A stretch of DNA of 64,000 nt from JAFGVL01 sp963662245. Its GTDB lineage: Bacteria; Bacteroidota; Bacteroidia; Bacteroidales; Paludibacteraceae. Shown in pieces: positions 59,492 through 64,000 of this stretch. The DNA is taken from NCBI GenBank assembly GCA_963662245.2, contig CAXXVQ010000008.1, forward strand, positions 186,001 through 250,000. Direction: 5' to 3'. The notes below the pieces were generated by a model that saw only the letters and a list, made by a program, of their open reading frames with translations, was not told the DNA's origin and made no database searches. The stretch's first letter is position 1; each line of letters opens with the position of its first letter. A program made the position numbers and the translations under genes.

Positions 59492-59554
59492 CTCACGCTT
59501 TCCAACGAGGAAGATGGCGTGGCGCATGTGGTGGAGAAGTTTATTTTGAATTAG
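59492..59554 (+). pseudogene. HAD-phosphatase 3'-end remnant, 20 codons, after the ATPase gene
   Basis: It reads LTLSNEEDGVAHVVEKFILN and a TAG stop (59552-59554), 15 bases beyond the ATPase stop codon. With the remnant at 58071-58193 it forms a direct repeat of about 60 bases around the ATPase gene. The two remnants are closer to each other than to the intact gene at the DNA level (CCAACGAGGAAGATGG-GTGG). Confidence 0.85.
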
Positions 59555-59571
59555 AATCTTACCAGATATAG

Positions 59572-59604
59572 AAAAGCCGCATCTCATTTTGGGATGCGGC
59601 TTTT
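59572..59604 (+). terminator. Terminator after the ATPase cassette
   Basis: AAAAGCCGCATC pairs with GATGCGGCTTTT around an 8-9 base loop (59572-59583 with 59593-59604), in front of further hairpins. Confidence 0.85.
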
Positions 59605-59630
59605 GTATTTTAAGTATACTGGAAATTATA

Positions 59631-59655
59631 GTTCATTCCGATGCTCGGAATGGAC
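59631..59655. repeat. GTTCATTCCGA-TGC-TCGGAATGGAC hairpin
   Basis: An 11-base arm is repeated inverted with one wobble, around a 3-base centre. It shares its TTCCGA-TGy-TCGGAA core with the hairpin at 57961-58009. Confidence 0.75.
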
Positions 59656-59666
59656 TTAAAATGGAC

Positions 59667-59767
59667 GCAGTCTTTGACTGTTATTTACAAATTGATTTTT
59701 TCAAAATCATGCAGTTGAAAACTGCTACCATTTTAGGTACAAGTTACGCTTTCGCTAAACTTGCACC
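59667..59767. repeat. Three successive hairpins downstream of the helicase gene
   Basis: CAGTC-TTT-GACTG (59668-59680), GCAGTT-GAA-AACTGC (59711-59725) and GGTACAAGTTACGCTTTCGC paired with TAAACTTGCACC (59736-59767, imperfect) follow one another. They end nine bases before the stop codon of the leftward helicase gene and may end its transcription. Confidence 0.65.
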
Positions 59768-59775
59768 AAGTGGAG

Positions 59776-62211
59776 CTAGTTTAAGAATCTTGATATCTCA
59801 AATCGATAGAAATCATCAACATCTTTGAGATATCTTCTGAATTTACGGGTTGCAGTAAGATTGTTATATTTATCAAAGGTTAAATTTTCTATTTGCCCAG
59901 TTTCAGATAATTTTGAAATTAAGCTAATATTTAAACCATATTTTGTTAATTCAATTTTATGCTTATCTGTTGTTCCGTAGATATATTGATTGTACTCATC
60001 TGTATTGATAAGACTGTAGTCATAGAGCATTACAATTAACTTATTTAATTTAAAGCTAATAAAATCTTCTTCCATTTTTATTTTAACTACAGCAAGGTTT
60101 ATTAATTCATTATCTTTCTTTGAATTTAGATCAATATATGTTTTATTATAGCCAGTTTCATTATAATCTATCTCACCATAAGAAGACCCAAAATACATCT
60201 TGTGATTATCGCTGTTTGACTTTTTCTTAAAGAATTCAAATTGTGATATAATATTTTCTTTTAAAGATTTTTTACGACCGATTAAAATAAAATGCTCATA
60301 ATATTTTCTAGCTTCACTATTTTCTAGCCGCTTCAGGTCGTAGTCTATTAGACTAGTTTCTTCATCGATAAAGATATGGTGCAGTTTTTCAAGCATGGAA
60401 TATTCATGAAAATCAGAAGAATCTTCTTTTGAGCTGATCTCAATAAGTTTTTTGTCAATTGATTCTGTTAAAACTTCAATGTTATTATAATGGTTTGAAA
60501 TACCTGATTCAATAAGATAAGCTTTAAGTTTATCATAATCACTATTGTGTGTGCTAGATAAGAATTCTTCATTGTCAATGATGTTTTTAATTTTTAATAT
60601 GCATTTTTCATCATTTTTCTTCTCTAATTTTTCTATGTCAAATTCAGAAAGAACTGGGTTTTCAATAGAATCTTTAAAACTATTACTTCTTAATTGGGTT
60701 ATTTTATTTTCCATTTTACTGCCTTTTCTGTTATAAAACTCTGTGTTTACAAAATGAATAGGCGGTACAAGCTTTCTTAGGTTTTCAGAAGTGTTGAAGA
60801 TTTGGTTTAATCTATTTACTCGACCAATTAAGTTTGATAATTTTTTACCATTGAGACCTCGAATATTATATACAAACAAGCAATCTATAGGAAGATTCAT
60901 TCCTTCTAAAATAACAGAGTTTGCTATTATGTACTTTAATTCAGGTAATGTGCGGTATTTTTCTTCTAAATATTCTTTTATTAGGTCGGGTAGTTTTCCA
61001 TGAATGTAAACTACTCCGTGTTTTAGACAATTAATAACATAAAAATCATTATGAACTTCTTTTCTTAGGGTTTGCTTTAGCTTGATAAGTTCATTAGTCA
61101 TTTCTATTTCAGGTAGATATTTACAAAACTCTTTAGCAAATGCCTCAATTTTTACAGGTCTGTAATTATAAATAAAATTTTTATTGCCTGATTTTTGAAT
61201 TGTGTATAAAAATGGATCTGTATGTATGTCGATTGTATAAAATTCATCTAAAAATCTATTGTAAGAGCAAACAAGCCCATCTAATTTTAACTCGAAAATA
61301 TCAGGTTCTTTTAAGTTGTGCTTTATTATATGAGATGAAATGTTTTGTTCTTTACTTATTCTAATATTATTAATATTTTCAATAAGTGGAGAAAGATAAA
61401 TAACCTTATGATTGTTATTCTTTTTCAGGTTCTTGGAAATAAGTCTAGAAAGTAGAATGCTTCTTGGGTCATTATCTAAAATATTGTGAGCTTCGTCAAT
61501 GTAAAGAACATCGTATTTGCAGTTATGTCTGTTTAATAATCTTAAAGCTCTTTCTTGTGTAAAAATTGCAATAAATTGTTCCTCATTATCAAACATCTCA
61601 TCGTGCATAATTATTTTTTTTCCAAGATTGGCATTTCTGACAGATTTGTAAGTTTGCATTAATAAAGATTTTGTAGGAACAACAATAACGATTTTTTTAT
61701 CATCCTTCTCAAGGTTTTTGATTGAGTTAATAATTAAACTGCTTTTCCCATAAGAAGTAGGTGCTAGGTAGCATCTCTCCAATGAATTGTCTTCTAAGAA
61801 CTCTCGACTTCTAATCTTTTGTTCTAGAGTTTCTATAAAATCATCTTCATTTTTAAAATGGGAGATTGAACTATAAATTATTGTGTCGTCAAAATGTTCT
61901 AGAGGTAGTAGTTCGTATTTGATAATGTCATTTGCAATTGGATAGAACCCAATATTAATTGAAATGTCAAATAGTGGTTTGTAATCGGCATATTTTAATG
62001 AGTACTTTAGGACTATGTAGTAAGCGAAATCTAAAAAACTAGTGTGTCGTTTATCACTATGATAATGTTTGATAAGTAATATTGCTGCTCCTAAAATAAA
62101 GCTCTTTTCTTGACTAGTTAATGTCTCATTAATCGTTAGTTTTCTAACTACATCATTGAATTCAGGAATTTTACCAATGTGTTTTAATGTCCTTTTTGCT
62201 TTTGATTCCAT
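59776..62211 (-). CDS. DExH-box helicase of a Hachiman-like (HamB-type) defence pair
   Basis: The 811-residue protein is a superfamily 2 helicase with an unusual N-terminal extension (about 1-140). Motif I is LAPTSYGKSSLI with Lys156, motif Ia is VVPTKSLLMQTYK, and motif II is YIDEAHNILDND (DEAH at 239-242). Motif III is LSPLIEN instead of the usual SAT, motif V is NSVILEGMNLPID (431-443), and motif VI is LIGRVNRL with Arg464 and Arg467. The C-terminal 300 residues have no recognised motif. It begins eight bases after the stop of the PD-(D/E)xK-like gene. HamB of Hachiman is a DExH helicase encoded right after HamA, and the layout here is the same. Codon use is much more A+T-rich than in the gene at 63153. 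Confidence 0.75.
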   Translation of the reverse strand: MESKAKRTLKHIGKIPEFNDVVRKLTINETLTSQEKSFILGAAILLIKHYHSDKRHTSFLDFAYYIVLKYSLKYADYKPLFDISINIGFYPIANDIIKYELLPLEHFDDTIIYSSISHFKNEDDFIETLEQKIRSREFLEDNSLERCYLAPTSYGKSSLIINSIKNLEKDDKKIVIVVPTKSLLMQTYKSVRNANLGKKIIMHDEMFDNEEQFIAIFTQERALRLLNRHNCKYDVLYIDEAHNILDNDPRSILLSRLISKNLKKNNNHKVIYLSPLIENINNIRISKEQNISSHIIKHNLKEPDIFELKLDGLVCSYNRFLDEFYTIDIHTDPFLYTIQKSGNKNFIYNYRPVKIEAFAKEFCKYLPEIEMTNELIKLKQTLRKEVHNDFYVINCLKHGVVYIHGKLPDLIKEYLEEKYRTLPELKYIIANSVILEGMNLPIDCLFVYNIRGLNGKKLSNLIGRVNRLNQIFNTSENLRKLVPPIHFVNTEFYNRKGSKMENKITQLRSNSFKDSIENPVLSEFDIEKLEKKNDEKCILKIKNIIDNEEFLSSTHNSDYDKLKAYLIESGISNHYNNIEVLTESIDKKLIEISSKEDSSDFHEYSMLEKLHHIFIDEETSLIDYDLKRLENSEARKYYEHFILIGRKKSLKENIISQFEFFKKKSNSDNHKMYFGSSYGEIDYNETGYNKTYIDLNSKKDNELINLAVVKIKMEEDFISFKLNKLIVMLYDYSLINTDEYNQYIYGTTDKHKIELTKYGLNISLISKLSETGQIENLTFDKYNNLTATRKFRRYLKDVDDFYRFEISRFLN

Positions 62212-62219
62212 AATGTAAT

Positions 62220-62987
62220 TTATTGTGTTATAATCTTAATTATTGCATCAATAGATTTCTTGTTTACACAAATGACATTGATTTTTTGGTAGTTAAAAGT
62301 TTCGTTTTGTTTAGAGATTTCTTCATGGTTAGGTTTTAATATATTTTCGTCCCATTCTCCTTCGTGAAATATTGTTGATGAGGGTATAAGGTTGAGTTTG
62401 TTGATGTCTGGAAATTCCTTTTTTACATAATTACTAGATAGATTTTTTATGTTTTTTAGAATGTCAGTAGAACTTTTAGCTAAGACAGCGTGGTTGTATG
62501 CATTACTCCAAGGATTATTCTTGTTTTCTGGGTTAGTACCCTCTATCTTGTCTTTTAAATCGTTATATGCTTCCTTGATTTTCTTTTTATGAGATATTCC
62601 TTCAGTTTTGATACTACCAGATTTACTTTCCATTATCCATTCCTCATTTGAGTAAGAATAATAGCCATCAAACCCTTTTTTTATAGAACCTTCTTCAAGA
62701 TTCCTAAATAAGCATTCTTGTATGTATCCACATGAATTAAGGTAGAGATGAATTATAAATTCTGCTATTGACCCTTTAATGATGTTTTCGCTTTTTGTTT
62801 TTAGATAAGTTGATATTTCAGTTTTGACAATGTCAATAGAACTGCCATTATCTCCATCCCAGATATCTACAATTTGTTCTTCTATTAGCCGTTCAATTTT
62901 ATCGTCAACATTTTCAATGTTGATAAAATGGATGATATCACCATTGTCTGATTTTTTTATATCTACTGAAAAGAATTCATTTTCCAT
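62220..62987 (-). CDS. PD-(D/E)xK-like nuclease, HamA-type (DUF1837-like)
   Basis: The 255-residue protein matches no family by a single strong motif, but it carries the elements of a PD-(D/E)xK nuclease: Glu76 in KGSIAEFIIHLYL, Asp107 in KKGFDGYYSY, and Glu120 and Lys122 in WIMESKSGSI. HamA proteins have a similar spacing of G-x-E, G-x-D-G and E-x-K. The C-terminal half (about 125-255) is mixed alpha/beta with no known motif. The downstream gene, eight bases away, encodes a DExH helicase, so I infer a Hachiman-like pair. A weak -7 box TAAATTTG is seen at 63011-63018 on the minus strand, 24 bases upstream of the start. Other nuclease-helicase systems remain possible. Confidence 0.65.
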   Translation of the reverse strand: MENEFFSVDIKKSDNGDIIHFINIENVDDKIERLIEEQIVDIWDGDNGSSIDIVKTEISTYLKTKSENIIKGSIAEFIIHLYLNSCGYIQECLFRNLEEGSIKKGFDGYYSYSNEEWIMESKSGSIKTEGISHKKKIKEAYNDLKDKIEGTNPENKNNPWSNAYNHAVLAKSSTDILKNIKNLSSNYVKKEFPDINKLNLIPSSTIFHEGEWDENILKPNHEEISKQNETFNYQKINVICVNKKSIDAIIKIITQ

Positions 62988-63152
62988 ATATTGTGAGTTT
63001 ATTATTTTCCCAAATTTAAAAACAAACCCAACAAATCCATAGGTTTATAGCTGCTTTAACATTTAAAAAGTGTTATTGGTCTTTTTAGCCATATTTTCTT
63101 TTCTCTTTAACTCCCTCTAGCCAGTTCGAGCTATTTTCTTAATTTTGTGTCC

Positions 63153-64000
63153 ATGTCTAATTTTATAACATACAAGGCCTCTGCCGGTTCGGGGAAAACC
63201 TACACCTTGGCGGTGGAGTATATCAAGCAGCTGCTCTTGAGTGAAGAGCCGCATGCACATAGGCATATCTTGGCGGTAACTTTTACAAAGGAGGCTACCG
63301 GAGAGATGAAAGACCGTATCATAGCCGAGCTGTATGGTTTGTCGGCGGCTTTGCCCGAGAGCAAGGGCTTCTTGCAGTCGGTGCAAAAGGCAATGATTGA
63401 AGCCGGAAAAGCCATGACCGATGCCGAGGTGCAGCAGCAGGCAAAACGAGTGCTTACTGAGATTCTGCATGATTTCGGCCGTTTTTATGTGGGCACTATT
63501 GATAGTTTCTTTCAGCGTGTGTTGCGTAATTTGGCGCGTGAGTTGGGCAAGGGTTCTAAGTTCAATATCGAACTGAATACCGCCAAAACCATTGATGAGG
63601 CTGTAAATGCGATGATAGAGAATTCGCATGAAAACAAGTCGCTGCTGGAGTGGATAAGCCGCTATGTGGAAGAGCGCATAGAGCAGGGCCGAAGTTGGAA
63701 GGTGGATAAGGAACTGAAATCTTTTGGGCAGAATATTTTCAATGAGTTTTTTCAGGAGCACGAAATGGATTTGCGCAAGCAGATAGCTGAGCGCCCTGAG
63801 ATTTTTACCGAACTGATAAAAGAACACCGCAAGCGCAAGGATGCTTTCGAAACGCAGATGGAAGCTTTTGCCAATCTGTTTTTTAAGTATTTGGAAGATA
63901 ATGGAATTTCGCCCTTGGAATTGGGCGGAGGTGGCTCTCGTCCGGGTTATGTGGCGAGCTACTACAATAAAATTCTAAGCGGAAAATATGTTGATGATAT
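63153..64000 (+). CDS. UvrD/RecB-like DNA helicase, N-terminal part (3' end outside window)
   Basis: The frame is open to the last base of the window, giving about 282 residues. The start at 63153 (MSNFITYKASAGSGKTYTLA) has Walker A at once (ASAGSGKT, residues 9-16). ILAVTFTKEATGEMKDRIIA (motif Ia) and FYVGTIDSFFQRVLRNLARE (motif Ic type) follow. This is the start of the large RecB/AddA-type helicase-nucleases of Bacteroidetes, which process DNA ends. It diverges from the Hachiman-like operon, 165 bases away. It is clearly richer in G+C and uses different codons from that operon. Confidence 0.9.
   Translation, partial: MSNFITYKASAGSGKTYTLAVEYIKQLLLSEEPHAHRHILAVTFTKEATGEMKDRIIAELYGLSAALPESKGFLQSVQKAMIEAGKAMTDAEVQQQAKRVLTEILHDFGRFYVGTIDSFFQRVLRNLARELGKGSKFNIELNTAKTIDEAVNAMIENSHENKSLLEWISRYVEERIEQGRSWKVDKELKSFGQNIFNEFFQEHEMDLRKQIAERPEIFTELIKEHRKRKDAFETQMEAFANLFFKYLEDNGISPLELGGGGSRPGYVASYYNKILSGKYVDD

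Noticed and set aside
59589..59828. 79-residue reading frame between the ATPase cassette and the helicase
   Set aside because: It runs through three hairpins and into the end of the helicase gene; it is repeat sequence rather than a gene.
63117..63827. 236-residue reading frame antisense to the RecB-like gene
   Set aside because: It mirrors a helicase with clear motifs read on the plus strand and has no domain of its own.
1..64000. CRISPR arrays, tRNA or rRNA genes
   Set aside because: No regularly spaced direct repeats and no cloverleaf or rRNA-like sequence were seen in the gaps between genes.

Overview
The window looks like chromosomal DNA from a Bacteroidetes bacterium, probably of the Bacteroidales or a close order. 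The reasons are: promoters of the TTTG / TAnnTTTG type; A-rich leaders with almost no Shine-Dalgarno sequence; a secreted protease ending in a type IX secretion sorting domain; a GldG homologue; a lipoprotein TamA-like outer-membrane protein; a DksA-like protein without zinc ligands; and the gene orders parA-parB-DUF5683-transglycosylase and DUF177-rpmF-fabH-era-der. No rRNA, tRNA, CRISPR array or prophage was seen.

Layout. 1-3.2 kb: the tail of a DNA cytosine methyltransferase, then two cobalamin genes (cobQ, cbiB) whose adjoining ends carry a dispersed GC-rich repeat. 3.3-12.6 kb: a secreted protein, a split ThrE-type exporter, ileS, a lipoprotein, a DksA-like regulator, lspA with two small followers, and an rRNA/tRNA methyltransferase. 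12.7-23.8 kb: a TamA-like protein, an ECF sigma factor, pyrH, frr, rsgA with a histidine kinase, and DUF177-rpmF-fabH-era-der. 23.8-43.8 kb: a T9SS-secreted papain-family protease, an HD phosphohydrolase, an NlpC/P60 hydrolase, priA, recJ, a Sua5/TsaC protein, a glycosyl-phosphate transferase, a ClC channel, a small regulator facing an HU gene, alkaline phosphatase, a MerR protein, and the parAB operon. 44-54.4 kb: gldG, dnaN, an exonuclease, an IS982-type element, trmN6, fmt, nadK, an ExbB-ExbD-TonB cluster and a DJ-1 protein.

The right arm (about 54.9-63.1 kb) is accessory-looking. It holds nested hairpin repeats, a Cof-type HAD phosphatase gene, and three separate broken copies of that gene's 3' end. 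Two of the broken copies flank an AAA+ / DUF4143 ATPase gene whose promoter sits between two related palindromes. Next comes an A+T-rich two-gene operon on the minus strand: a PD-(D/E)xK-like protein and a DExH helicase, arranged like the Hachiman (HamAB) anti-phage system. After it the sequence turns abruptly G+C-richer with the start of a RecB/UvrD-like helicase cut off by the window end.

Functional links. The cell-envelope genes (lspA, TamA-like, T9SS cargo, TonB system, transglycosylase, glycosyl transferase) fit a gram-negative Bacteroidetes envelope. The translation genes (ileS, frr, rsgA, era, der, fmt, trmN6, rpmF) and the replication and segregation genes (dnaN, priA, recJ, parAB) are core. 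The points most worth follow-up are the Hachiman-like operon, the HAD-tail/ATPase cassette with its twin operators, and the IS element with an intact target duplication just before trmN6.
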